From GCA-002688135 sp964536565 (GTDB lineage Bacteria; Patescibacteriota; Patescibacteriia; Magasanikbacterales; GCA-002688135): a stretch of 10,531 nt of DNA. The stretch lies in contig CAZHXK010000045.1 of NCBI GenBank assembly GCA_964536565.1, positions 1 through 10,531 on the forward strand, written 5' to 3'. Shown in pieces: positions 1-6,839 of this stretch. The position numbers and the translations under genes are program-made. The stretch's first letter is position 1. Each line of letters begins with the position of its first letter. The notes under the pieces were generated by a model. It searched no databases. It worked only from the letters and a program-made list of their open reading frames with translations, and was not told the origin of the DNA.

Positions 1-1129
1 CTTTTAATTTTTGTTTAGCTATTGCCCAGCTGTCTGCAATTTTTTTGAATGGAGTGCCTGATTTTTTAACACCGCTATGTAAGAATCTGATGCGTGCAGA
101 AATTGTTCGAGTTGCGCGTGGAAAATTTTCATCGTGTCCTATTACGGCAGGATTTCCACCTGATTCAAATTTGCCTAGTGTTTCAGCAAGGCAGCGCGGA
201 AGTCCAGCCTTATCTGCTGCATCACCAAATTGCTTTAATATTTCAGACTTTTTTACATTGGTCATCTTTGGTAATGATTGTCCTGTGAGTGCTTTGTATT
301 CTTCGGAGCTCAGGACCGTTTTATACGGATCACGAGGCACTTGTCCTATGGTGAGTACTTGTAGTGAAAGAATGTCTGGATTGATCGTATACAGAATGAG
401 ATATGATCCGAGGAGCATGACAAGTCCCATGGTTGCTCGCTGCAGTTTCTCTTTAGCTTGGCTGACGCGTCCTGATCCACCTGCAGTCATCCACTGAATG
501 CCACCGACCATCATGGTGATGACTGCGATAATAATACCGACACCTATAAGGAATTTGTACATCGCTCCTGTGTATTGCGCGATCCAGGGTACGTTGATTG
601 TTTTGTTCTTATCCTCGCTGAAGGTGTCAGTGAAGGTGAGCCCAGGGATTGGGATATTTAGTGCAGGAGGTGGTTGTTTGGTGAGCGGCTCTTCAGTGCT
701 TGCGGGTGAGGCGGTACTTGATGCAGCAGCTTTTTTTTCCCAAGAGCATGACCATGCTGTAGATTCTGTCTTTTTTTGGTTTTGGACGGCGGCGCATCCT
801 TTTGGTGATTGATCGTTGCTTATGAAGTCGCTTTTGAGTGCGGCTGTGCATGTGCATACTCCGTTTTCGTCACCAAAGGATTCATTTTCGCTTGCGTCGC
901 ATTGACCCGTTTGATTTTCTGCGAAGAAGCAGCCTGTTTTATTGGATGTTTCTTGTGTGCGACACGTTGCTTCATCGGGTTGCGGTGAGCAGCTTCCCAG
1001 AATAGAGACTTCGTTTTCGTATATAAAACAGTGGCATAAGCCAGCTGCTTGGGTTGTTTGTGGACCTAAAAATAGTCCTGCAAGCGCAATGGTGAATGAC
1101 GCCAGAGTTCTGAATGTTCTTCTGTGCAT
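1..1129 (-). CDS. Secreted Cys-rich protein with T4SS-pilin-like helix pair and lytic-transglycosylase-like domain (3' end outside window)
   Basis: The frame is open from ATG at 1129 to the left edge, giving 376 codons with the C-terminus missing. Residues 1-29 look like a signal peptide (basic MHRRTFR, hydrophobic core, cleavage near TTQAA). Residues 30-130 hold ten cysteines (32, 34, 47, 56, 67, 77, 92, 94, 112, 128), suggesting a disulfide-bonded exported domain. A Ser/Pro-rich linker leads to LNIPIPGLTF (157-166), then two hydrophobic helices (about 190-210 and 231-249) joined by a GGIQWMTAGG-type turn. This is the arrangement of the VirB2/TrbC-like 'T4SS pilin' proteins common in Patescibacteria. 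From about 300, AGLPRCLAETLGKFESGGNP resembles the start of a soluble lytic transglycosylase domain, with E322 of ESG in the catalytic-Glu position; the usual GLGQ/GLMQ motif would lie beyond the edge. Likely role (inference): wall remodelling or assembly of an envelope-spanning secretion or pilus-like complex. No Shine-Dalgarno is visible. It is last in the minus-strand run, 86 bases after the propeller gene. Confidence 0.8.
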   Translation of the reverse strand, partial: MHRRTFRTLASFTIALAGLFLGPQTTQAAGLCHCFIYENEVSILGSCSPQPDEATCRTQETSNKTGCFFAENQTGQCDASENESFGDENGVCTCTAALKSDFISNDQSPKGCAAVQNQKKTESTAWSCSWEKKAAASSTASPASTEEPLTKQPPPALNIPIPGLTFTDTFSEDKNKTINVPWIAQYTGAMYKFLIGVGIIIAVITMMVGGIQWMTAGGSGRVSQAKEKLQRATMGLVMLLGSYLILYTINPDILSLQVLTIGQVPRDPYKTVLSSEEYKALTGQSLPKMTNVKKSEILKQFGDAADKAGLPRCLAETLGKFESGGNPAVIGHDENFPRATRTISARIRFLHSGVKKSGTPFKKIADSWAIAKQKLK

Positions 1130-1189
1130 GGTGATTGTGGTAGTTGAGATGGCTTAGGGGGACGTGTCTAGATGGTTATTTCTCGAGCG

Positions 1190-1218
1190 TAACATCACTT
1201 ATGTATGGAGTGATGTTA
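1190..1218. promoter_or_regulatory. Perfect 10-bp inverted repeat with 9-base spacer
   Basis: TAACATCACT (1190-1199) and AGTGATGTTA (1209-1218) are exact reverse complements around a nine-base spacer. The repeat includes the stop codon of the propeller gene and lies upstream of the secreted pilin-like gene. On the plus strand a T-rich stretch follows; on the minus strand, the direction of the genes, no U-tract follows. It could be an intercistronic hairpin, an operator for the downstream gene, or a plus-strand terminator. The half-site/9/half-site geometry is CIRCE-like but the sequence is not CIRCE. Confidence 0.6.
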
Positions 1219-2445
1219 TTTTAGTTTTATTTTTTCAATTGAACCGCTAAATGTATTTTGGTAATAGAGAAATTGTCCGTCAGTTGTAATACTGAGACTT
1301 TGTGCGTTAACTGGTGCTTCGGGAACAGCGAGTTGTGTTTTGAGGCCTGTGTTGATATCTACTTTGTAGAACGTGTCGGCGACGTTGTCTGCGACTTCTG
1401 GAGCGAATCCTGCTCCACGCTCGAGGTTATTTGGGACAGCACAGATGATCGATGTCTTGGCTTCGAAAGTGCATTTTTCAGCCCATGTGGTTAGTCCTAG
1501 TTCACGACGATTTCCACCAACATCTGTACCGTTCGCATCGACTACCCATATGAGTGGTTTGTAGTCGTTGAGTGAAGAGTGTGTCGAGTAGAGAAGGGAT
1601 GATCCTTCGTCTGACCATTTTGGTTGAAAGCCGTATCCATCAACGATAAGAGATTTGTAGTTTTCGTTGTTTCGTCCAATGAGATAAATTTCGTTTGCTT
1701 CTCCTCCGACTGGTTCTCCTGTTTTCGAGAATGCTACTATGTTGCTGTTGGGGTTCCATGAGGGGATGACTTTATTGGCATTGTCACCAAGTGGTTCGAT
1801 GCCACGTGCTTGGGATCCGTCTGGGTTTACGGTTAATAACCAGTTTTGTGAACGGTGAATTCCCTCTGCAATAGCGGATATCTTTGTTCCATTTTTTGAA
1901 AATTGAAATTTCTCCCAATGTTGGGGGAGTGTGATTTGTGTATCAGTTTCAAAATCATAGACAACATTGAAGCCGTCTGGGTATTCAATGACCGCCTTTT
2001 CTTGGTTTGGTGACCATGCGATTGATTCGACATTAAAAAAAGTTTCGTTTGAAAGTAGTTTCTGGTTTCCTTGGTTGTCGATTGTGTAGAATTTGCCGGC
2101 TTCAGAGTCGTAGAGTGCGATGCCGTTTCCGTCGGCGGAAGCGGTGAGGCCTATATTTTTGTTATTTGTGACAACTGTTTGGGTGGTAATTCCACCTTGG
2201 GCAATGGCTGCTCCAGTAGGTGAGTCAATCGATTCGGCGTCTGGTAGAAATTCGGAAAGTTCGTCGGTGGTAGTAAATTCCGTAGCTTCACCTGAGGTGG
2301 GTAATTGACTCGGAACTTCGATGAATATATCTTCTTCTGTTGGCGTGCCTATGAGAGGTTTAAAGAAAAAGAAATATAATGTCGCTCCGATGGCGATTGA
2401 TGTGGTAATGAATATGGCTGCTAGTAGTATTCTTTTTTTATCCAT
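1216..2445 (-). CDS. Membrane-anchored TolB/WD40-like beta-propeller protein
   Basis: A 409-residue protein with one N-terminal transmembrane helix (about 5-28, after MDKKR) and no cleavage site, so most of it probably lies outside the membrane. An acidic Thr/Ser/Glu-rich linker (34-80) leads to a series of beta-propeller-type strands, each with an aromatic/Ser-Pro or Asp-Gly turn: IAWSPNQEKAVIEY (near 142), FQFSKNGTKISAIA (near 180), PSWNPNSNIVAFSK (228), PKWSDEGSSLLYST (275) and SITTDGQFLYYQN (385). These resemble PD40/TolB-like repeats. C325 and C335 could form a disulfide. The ATG at 2445 is chosen because it follows the upstream stop by one base and directly precedes the membrane helix; a start at 2505 would overlap the upstream gene by 59 bases. 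Translation is probably coupled to that gene. The function is not known; its position suggests a structural or binding role with the neighbouring envelope proteins. Confidence 0.8.
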   Translation of the reverse strand: MDKKRILLAAIFITTSIAIGATLYFFFFKPLIGTPTEEDIFIEVPSQLPTSGEATEFTTTDELSEFLPDAESIDSPTGAAIAQGGITTQTVVTNNKNIGLTASADGNGIALYDSEAGKFYTIDNQGNQKLLSNETFFNVESIAWSPNQEKAVIEYPDGFNVVYDFETDTQITLPQHWEKFQFSKNGTKISAIAEGIHRSQNWLLTVNPDGSQARGIEPLGDNANKVIPSWNPNSNIVAFSKTGEPVGGEANEIYLIGRNNENYKSLIVDGYGFQPKWSDEGSSLLYSTHSSLNDYKPLIWVVDANGTDVGGNRRELGLTTWAEKCTFEAKTSIICAVPNNLERGAGFAPEVADNVADTFYKVDINTGLKTQLAVPEAPVNAQSLSITTDGQFLYYQNTFSGSIEKIKLK

Positions 2446-2446
2446 A

Positions 2447-3613
2447 TTAACAAATAATTTTACCGACTCCGGGGATCGAGCATACCATTGCCATAAATAA
2501 GACAACCATTATTATTATACCAAGCGCAGCTCCAAAAAACACCCCCAGTTGTTGAAATGCTGCGTGCGACAGCATTCGTACGCCTTTTTCAGTGAGAATG
2601 TCTTTGTCGAGTGATGAGTTGTGTGCGAGAGCGAACTTGTTTGCGTTTAGTTTGTACCATCTCTGTGCTTGTTTTGAGCGAAGTGTCTTTGGAATTTTTA
2701 CATCTGCTCGTGCTTTTTTGGCATGGTTGAGTTTTAAGATGCCAAAGCTGACAAACGCGCCTGTTGCACCAAAAAGCATAATGAAAAGTGCGATGGGGAT
2801 AGTGATTAAGTAAAAAAGTAATACAACTCCGCCGGATATCATGCCAAGTGAAAATGGAAATGATATCATCGCCGCTTTTCGCTTCAATTTCATGCTCGCG
2901 TTCTTTTGACTCAATTTCTTTTTAAAATCCGCGAGATGTTTTTTTGCTTGAGTCATTTGTGAGAGTTGATCTGCCTCAGCCATCTCTTCCTCTTCTTCTG
3001 CATCTTCATCGATCTGCTCGTCGATTGATCCGGTTCCGTACATGCGTGACTGTGCTTGTTCTTGCCCAAGTTTTTTTGTGCGGTTTTCTTCGGTAAAACC
3101 TGCAGTTTGAATACGGCTGAGGCCAGGTGCTGGTTGTGTCGCGGTGCGGAGTGTTTCTTTGTTTACGAGTTTTTTTGGTTGTTGTTTTTGAGGTGTGATG
3201 GTACGTGAAGCGGCTTGTATTTTGTGCGATGATGCGGCTTTCATTGATTGTATCTTTTGTTGCATGTTTGCTCCTGGTGCCTGTTGGTACTGTTGTGTTG
3301 CTTGGGCTGTGTCTTGAGGGGTGATTTGAGGTGGTGCAGTGCTTGATGTTGATGAGGTGGTGTTGGGTGTATTCTTTTTCATCGCCACTTTTTTGAAGGA
3401 CTGTTCGTTTGGTTGTGGGGTTTCTTGTTTGGGGGTCTGAGTGGCTGATTTCATTACTCCAGCTGAGATGCTCGTCTTAATGTCATCTGCAATTTTTGCA
3501 ACATCGCTATCAGAAATAGTCCCGCCGGTGACCTGTGAAGTCAGCGCGCCGAGGCTTTTTTTCAACATTGATGTTATTTGTCCCGAGTTATCGGGTGTGG
3601 TCTCTCCGGCCAT
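2447..3613 (-). CDS. Low-complexity, C-terminally membrane-embedded protein of unknown function
   Basis: A 388-residue protein I do not recognise. Residues 1-56 may be ordered (helical, LKKSLGALTSQVTGG). Residues 57-165 are rich in Gln, Thr, Pro, Ser and Lys and look disordered. A strongly acidic patch (about 199-215, DEDAEEEEEMAEAD) is followed by a basic, probably coiled-coil stretch (222-247). Then come two adjacent hydrophobic helices (about 249-270 and 271-293), a basic loop (294-350) and a third helix (about 355-378). There is no signal peptide, so the long N-terminal part is probably cytoplasmic. It sits between the 91-residue gene and the propeller gene, whose start lies one base after this stop (TAA at 2447-2449). 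No clear Shine-Dalgarno precedes ATG 3613. Possible role (inference): inner-membrane scaffold of the same envelope complex as the downstream genes. A VirB6/TrbL-type channel was considered, but there are too few helices and no motif. Confidence 0.75.
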   Translation of the reverse strand: MAGETTPDNSGQITSMLKKSLGALTSQVTGGTISDSDVAKIADDIKTSISAGVMKSATQTPKQETPQPNEQSFKKVAMKKNTPNTTSSTSSTAPPQITPQDTAQATQQYQQAPGANMQQKIQSMKAASSHKIQAASRTITPQKQQPKKLVNKETLRTATQPAPGLSRIQTAGFTEENRTKKLGQEQAQSRMYGTGSIDEQIDEDAEEEEEMAEADQLSQMTQAKKHLADFKKKLSQKNASMKLKRKAAMISFPFSLGMISGGVVLLFYLITIPIALFIMLFGATGAFVSFGILKLNHAKKARADVKIPKTLRSKQAQRWYKLNANKFALAHNSSLDKDILTEKGVRMLSHAAFQQLGVFFGAALGIIIMVVLFMAMVCSIPGVGKIIC

Positions 3614-3654
3614 AGAGGAATGGCGGACTCCAATACGAAGTTTTTATGACTGTT

Positions 3655-3725
3655 ATTCTGGAGCCGCAGGCGATAGAATCCAGCGATTGGTTCTGGATCC
3701 TATTGCTCGTGCCTCGCTCCAGGAT
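3655..3725. repeat. Imperfect palindromic intergenic repeat (REP-like, about 71 bases)
   Basis: The left arm (3655-3683) and right arm (3693-3725) fold over a nine-base loop (3684-3692). ATTCTGGAGC pairs with GCTCCAGGAT at the base, GCGATA with TATTGC in the middle and GAATCCAG with CTGGATCC near the loop, with a few mismatches and bulges. The right arm begins TGGATCC and ends AGGATGAC, the same ends as the shorter element at 9519-9544. It lies just after the stop of the 91-residue gene and before the 388-residue gene, where it could also attenuate transcription. No long U-tract follows. Confidence 0.65.
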
Positions 3726-3731
3726 GACACA

Positions 3732-4007
3732 CTAAGATTTTGCTAACTCCTCATCTATCGCAACTGCAATAGAAACGACGTCTTCTTTGTATGCTTGTTC
3801 GAGTGTATTTTTTTTCGTTTCGTATTCTTCTGCAGACATCCGTCCTTTGGAATCCTGAAGATCGTTCCGAAGTAATACATATTTTTCGGTCACGAGCGCT
3901 ACGAATCGTTTGTATTCGATTTTGATGAATTGCGGGTTTCTTTTCTCCTCCATCAGGTAATGAAGGCGATCGAGTTGTTTTGAGATTTTATTCTCTAATT
4001 CATCCAT
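3732..4007 (-). CDS. Small coiled-coil protein, unknown function
   Basis: A 91-residue, highly charged and almost entirely helical protein (MDELENKISKQLDRLHYLME...) with no signal peptide, membrane helix or cysteine. Heptad-like spacing of Leu/Ile/Val through about residues 5-50 and 58-80 suggests a soluble coiled coil or helical hairpin in the cytoplasm. It is the first gene of the minus-strand run leading to the membrane and secretion-like genes, and is separated from the next by a palindromic repeat (stop TAG at 3732-3734). A weak AAGG lies about ten bases before ATG 4007. The start region lies against a divergent plus-strand promoter whose -35 begins at 4020, so expression of the two may interfere. 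I recognise no family. Confidence that it is coding rests on the intact frame, protein-like composition and position. Confidence 0.65.
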   Translation of the reverse strand: MDELENKISKQLDRLHYLMEEKRNPQFIKIEYKRFVALVTEKYVLLRNDLQDSKGRMSAEEYETKKNTLEQAYKEDVVSIAVAIDEELAKS

Positions 4008-4019
4008 ATGTGGGGTACC

Positions 4020-4048
4020 TTGACAATAATGTGAGCGTGTGTTATATT
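4020..4048 (+). promoter_or_regulatory. Consensus sigma70-type promoter for candidate small RNA
   Basis: TTGACA (4020-4025), a 17-base spacer and TATATT (4043-4048). The -35 is perfect, the spacing is optimal and the -10 matches five of six positions. No plus-strand gene follows. The same TTGACA-17-TATATT arrangement occurs at 8821-8849 before a real gene, which supports this being how strong promoters look in this genome. Expected start of transcription is about 4052-4056. Confidence 0.75.
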
Positions 4049-4053
4049 TCGAG

Positions 4054-4164
4054 CGCTTCAGTATTACTGAGGTTGATCATAGGTTTTGGTGGTAGGTTTT
4101 GCTAGAAATACAGAAAATATCATTGAGGTCTGTGAGTAGCGGCGCAACATGCGTCGCTTTTTTT
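4054..4164 (+). ncRNA. Candidate small non-coding RNA between clpC and the 91-residue gene
   Basis: This plus-strand unit is inferred from a consensus promoter (4020-4048) and an intrinsic terminator (4138-4164) about 110 bases apart in a gap where both flanking genes are on the minus strand. No start codon with a ribosome site and usable frame is present; the longest option is about ten codons from a TTG. Local hairpins are visible: TTCAGT-ATT-ACTGAG near the 5' end (about 4057-4071), and an ACAG...CTGT pairing (near 4110-4133) before the terminator stem. It does not resemble SRP RNA, tmRNA, RNase P RNA or a tRNA. 6S RNA is not excluded, but the length is short and no long bulged stem is evident. 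It would be antisense to a clpC readthrough transcript and to the leader of the 91-residue gene, so it could act in cis on either, or in trans. Function unknown. Confidence 0.55.
4138..4164 (+). terminator. Intrinsic terminator of the candidate small RNA
   Basis: AGCGGCGC (4138-4145) pairs with GCGTCGCT (4151-4158) over the loop AACAT with one G-T wobble, and a run of T's follows (4158-4164). The T-run lies only on the plus-strand side, so it terminates plus-strand transcription. For clpC, reading the other way, the hairpin is preceded by A's and has no U-tract. Confidence 0.75.
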
Positions 4165-4166
4165 AT

Positions 4167-6749
4167 TTAGGATCTCACTGCTTTTCTTCGTTTCTTTTTT
4201 ACTTCAACATCTGAGCCTTTTAGTTTCATGGAAACTGCTGTTCCTTGTTCTGGGTCTTCATCAACTAAGAAATTTGATAGTGGATCTTCGATGAGTTCAG
4301 AAATAATTTTTCGAACCATGCGTGCTCCTTGGTCGGGAACATGTGAGTTTGAGATGAGACGATCACGAATTTTGTCTCCAATTGAAACTTCAAATCCCAT
4401 TTTTGCTATGCGAGATTGTACTTCTCTTAGTTCTTTGTCGATGATTTGCTCGAGGTGTTCGCGACCGAGTGGACGGAATACAGCGATTTTATCGATACGA
4501 TTTAAGAGTTCATCTTTGAATCGCTCTTTGATGTTATTTTTAACAGCTGCTGCTTGCATGAGCGCAGCATCTTCACCTTCACCCTCAGAGCCAAATCCCA
4601 TGACTCCTTCGCCTGTGTAGCTTCGTGGATCTGCAGCTGCAGTCATGACGATAATGGTGTTTTTAAAGTTGATTTGTTTTCCGCCGGCGTCAGTGACATG
4701 GCCATCTTCAAGCAATTGTAATAACAAATTAAGAACATCTGGGTGTGCCTTATCAATCTCATCAAATAGTACGAGTGAGTGTGGTCTTCGTTTTACTTGA
4801 TCAGTTAACCTGTTTTCTTCTTTGTATCCGACGTATCCAGCTGGCGCACCAATCAATTTTGACATGTTGAAGTTTTCTCGGAATTCAGACATGTCGACGC
4901 GCACGTATGCTTGGCCACCGAATACGTGTTCTGCAATAGTTTTCGCCATTTCAGTCTTTCCGACACCCGATGGACCGACAAATAAGAAGCTGGCGAGCGG
5001 TCGGTTGGGGTGGGAGAGTCCGAGTCGTGCGCGGCGAATGCTTTGTGCTACTTGCTCAACAACATGATCTTGCCCGATAACGCGTTTTTTGATGATAGCG
5101 TCGAGTTCTGCAAGCTTTGATCGATCTGTGTCTTGGAGTTGATCAAGTGGAACTCCGGTCATTTGCGCGACGACACGTCGAATATCGTTTGTCGTAACTG
5201 AACCGTGGCTCACTTTTTCGTGTTTCTTCATGCGACGACGTAGTGCGTACTTTTTGTTTTTCAGTTTTGCTTCTCGTTGTTTGAGTCCGAGAGCTTTTTT
5301 GAAATCACCACTTTGTAGTGCATCAGCTTTTTTGTTTTCAATTCCACTGAGCTGCTCTTCGGTGTCCATGAACTGTCGTTTTTCTGCAGTTTTGCGTGTG
5401 TGCATGCCAACGATTGCTGCTGCTTCATCCAGCACGTCGATTGCTTTGTCTGGGAAGAATCGTTCTGGAATATATCGTTGTGCAAGCTCTACAGTTTCTT
5501 CGATTGCTGCATCTTCAATAATGACTTTGTGGAAAAATTCGTATTTGTCTTTGATTCCTTTGAGGATGGCGACTGTTGTTTCCTGGTCTGGTTCGTAGAC
5601 GTGAATTGGTTGTAGGCGTCGTTCTAATGCAGAGTCAGATTCGATGTGTTTCTTGTATTCGTTTTCTGTAGTTGCTCCGATACATTTGAATACACCACGA
5701 GCGAGCGCTGGTTTGAGCATGTTCGCTGCGTCCATTGATCCGTTTGAAGATCCTGCACCGATTATGGTGTGGATTTCATCGATGAAGAGGATGATGTCTT
5801 TGTTGTTTGAAATTTCGTCGACGATTTGTTTGATGCGGGCTTCGAATTCTCCTCGATACATGGTTCCAGCAACAACAAGTCCGAGATCCAGAGACAGGAT
5901 TCTTTTTCCGAGTAATGCATCTGGAACATCTTTCGCCATGATTTTTTTCGCGAGTCCTTCAACGATGGCAGTTTTACCAACCCCGGGATCTCCTAAGAGC
6001 AGGGGATTATTTTTGGAGCGACGTGAAAGAATTTGAACCATTCTCTCAACTTCTTTGTCGCGACCAATCATCGGGTCGATATTCTTTTGTGCTTCGACTC
6101 CGGTGAGGTCTGTGCAGAAGAAGTCGAGTGCTGGAGTTGTGCTTTCAGGGTTCTTACCTTGGTCGATGACCATTGGTTGCTGCTGTTGTTGCATGCCACC
6201 ACCCATGCCTTGCTGCGAATTCATACTTTCAAAAGGGGATGGTTCGTTCATGCCAGAACCTTCAACGTAATCGACTGCGTCAGTCATGTCGGGGAATTTT
6301 GACGTCGACATGAAAATTGCATTTAAGAAATCCTCAAGCTCGGTTGAGTTGAGTTTTGATTGCTCGAATAGTTTTTTAATTTCAGCGTCGGATACTTGGA
6401 GGATGCCAGAGAGGAGATGTTCGGTGCCGACGTATGTGTGCTCGTGAATGGATGCGATTAACACAGCCTTTTCAATAATTTTCTTGGTGTTGTTGTTCAG
6501 GTTTGGCATTGAGCCTTGTGTGGCTTTTTTCTTTGCGCGGTCTTTAGCGAGGATGGCTCGAATGCGTCCTGCATCGAAATGAATTTTCTGGAGTAAGTCT
6601 GCGCCGATGGAACCTTTTTCAAGAGACAACGCGAGGAGTAGGTGGATGGGTCTGATTTTGACCGCATGTGCTTCAACGGCTAGTGCATATGCACGAGCTA
6701 AGACGTTTCGTAAGTGCGTTGTAAACTTGTCGAGGATTTCGTTGTCCAT
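4167..6749 (-). CDS. clpC: ATP-dependent Clp protease ATP-binding subunit ClpC (AAA+ unfoldase)
   Basis: An 860-residue class I Hsp100 unfoldase that feeds proteins to ClpP in the cytoplasm. In order: Clp N-terminal repeat domain (about 5-145); a Met/Gly/Gln-rich linker (about 150-205, including QQQQQ); D1 with Walker A GDPGVGKT (253-260), pore loop MYRGEFE (297-303), Walker B LFIDE (321-325) and arginine finger ERR (376-378); a short ClpC-type middle segment (about 452-512, SGDFKKALGLKQREAKLKNK near 480-499); D2 with Walker A GPSGVGKT (592-599), pore loop GYVG (638-641), Walker B LFDEID (661-666), a MGF tripeptide (717-719) where ClpC carries its ClpP-binding loop, and sensor-2 GAR (808-810). 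The short middle segment and MGF loop point to ClpC rather than ClpB. The C-terminal tail is basic (KKKRRKAVRS). An extended -10 promoter precedes the start and there is no Shine-Dalgarno. No mcsA/mcsB/ctsR partner is adjacent. Confidence 0.96.
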   Translation of the reverse strand: MDNEILDKFTTHLRNVLARAYALAVEAHAVKIRPIHLLLALSLEKGSIGADLLQKIHFDAGRIRAILAKDRAKKKATQGSMPNLNNNTKKIIEKAVLIASIHEHTYVGTEHLLSGILQVSDAEIKKLFEQSKLNSTELEDFLNAIFMSTSKFPDMTDAVDYVEGSGMNEPSPFESMNSQQGMGGGMQQQQQPMVIDQGKNPESTTPALDFFCTDLTGVEAQKNIDPMIGRDKEVERMVQILSRRSKNNPLLLGDPGVGKTAIVEGLAKKIMAKDVPDALLGKRILSLDLGLVVAGTMYRGEFEARIKQIVDEISNNKDIILFIDEIHTIIGAGSSNGSMDAANMLKPALARGVFKCIGATTENEYKKHIESDSALERRLQPIHVYEPDQETTVAILKGIKDKYEFFHKVIIEDAAIEETVELAQRYIPERFFPDKAIDVLDEAAAIVGMHTRKTAEKRQFMDTEEQLSGIENKKADALQSGDFKKALGLKQREAKLKNKKYALRRRMKKHEKVSHGSVTTNDIRRVVAQMTGVPLDQLQDTDRSKLAELDAIIKKRVIGQDHVVEQVAQSIRRARLGLSHPNRPLASFLFVGPSGVGKTEMAKTIAEHVFGGQAYVRVDMSEFRENFNMSKLIGAPAGYVGYKEENRLTDQVKRRPHSLVLFDEIDKAHPDVLNLLLQLLEDGHVTDAGGKQINFKNTIIVMTAAADPRSYTGEGVMGFGSEGEGEDAALMQAAAVKNNIKERFKDELLNRIDKIAVFRPLGREHLEQIIDKELREVQSRIAKMGFEVSIGDKIRDRLISNSHVPDQGARMVRKIISELIEDPLSNFLVDEDPEQGTAVSMKLKGSDVEVKKKRRKAVRS

Positions 6750-6761
6750 AGAAAATAAAAT

Positions 6762-6788
6762 GCAGGATATTAGTCCTACATTATAGCA
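6762..6788 (-). promoter_or_regulatory. clpC promoter (extended -10) with overlapping inverted repeat
   Basis: On the minus strand TGCTATAAT (6788-6780) is a perfect extended -10. No good -35 lies 17 bases upstream, as expected for this promoter type. Directly downstream GTAGGA-CTAATA-TCCTGC (6779-6762) is a six-base-pair inverted repeat with one G-T pair, spanning the expected start of transcription near 6773. It is a possible operator. Neither CIRCE (HrcA) nor a CtsR direct repeat is present. Confidence 0.6.
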
Positions 6789-6839
6789 TGTTTAGTTGTT
6801 CGTTGCTTGTGGAGTAACTCGGGTGCGGTACATTCTCTG

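Noticed and set aside
45..812. Plus-strand open frames in the first kilobase
   Set aside because: They mirror the 376-codon minus-strand frame, which has a signal peptide, membrane helices and family-like motifs; the plus-strand translations show none.
1190..1218. CIRCE (HrcA) operator
   Set aside because: The 9-base spacer geometry matches but the half-sites do not resemble TTAGCACTC/GAGTGCTAA and the downstream gene is not a chaperone.
2446..2505. Upstream start at 2505 for the propeller gene
   Set aside because: It would add 20 residues, overlap the 388-residue gene by 59 bases and place a polar stretch before the anchor. ATG 2445, one base after the previous stop, fits better.
4138..4164. 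Terminator for clpC
   Set aside because: In the clpC direction the hairpin is preceded by A's and followed by no U-tract; the T-run serves the plus strand only.
4054..4164. Short peptide gene instead of a small RNA
   Set aside because: No ATG with a ribosome site and usable frame; the best TTG start gives about ten codons.
4167..6749. ClpB assignment
   Set aside because: The middle segment is far too short for the ClpB coiled-coil propeller, and a ClpP-loop-like MGF is present at 717-719.
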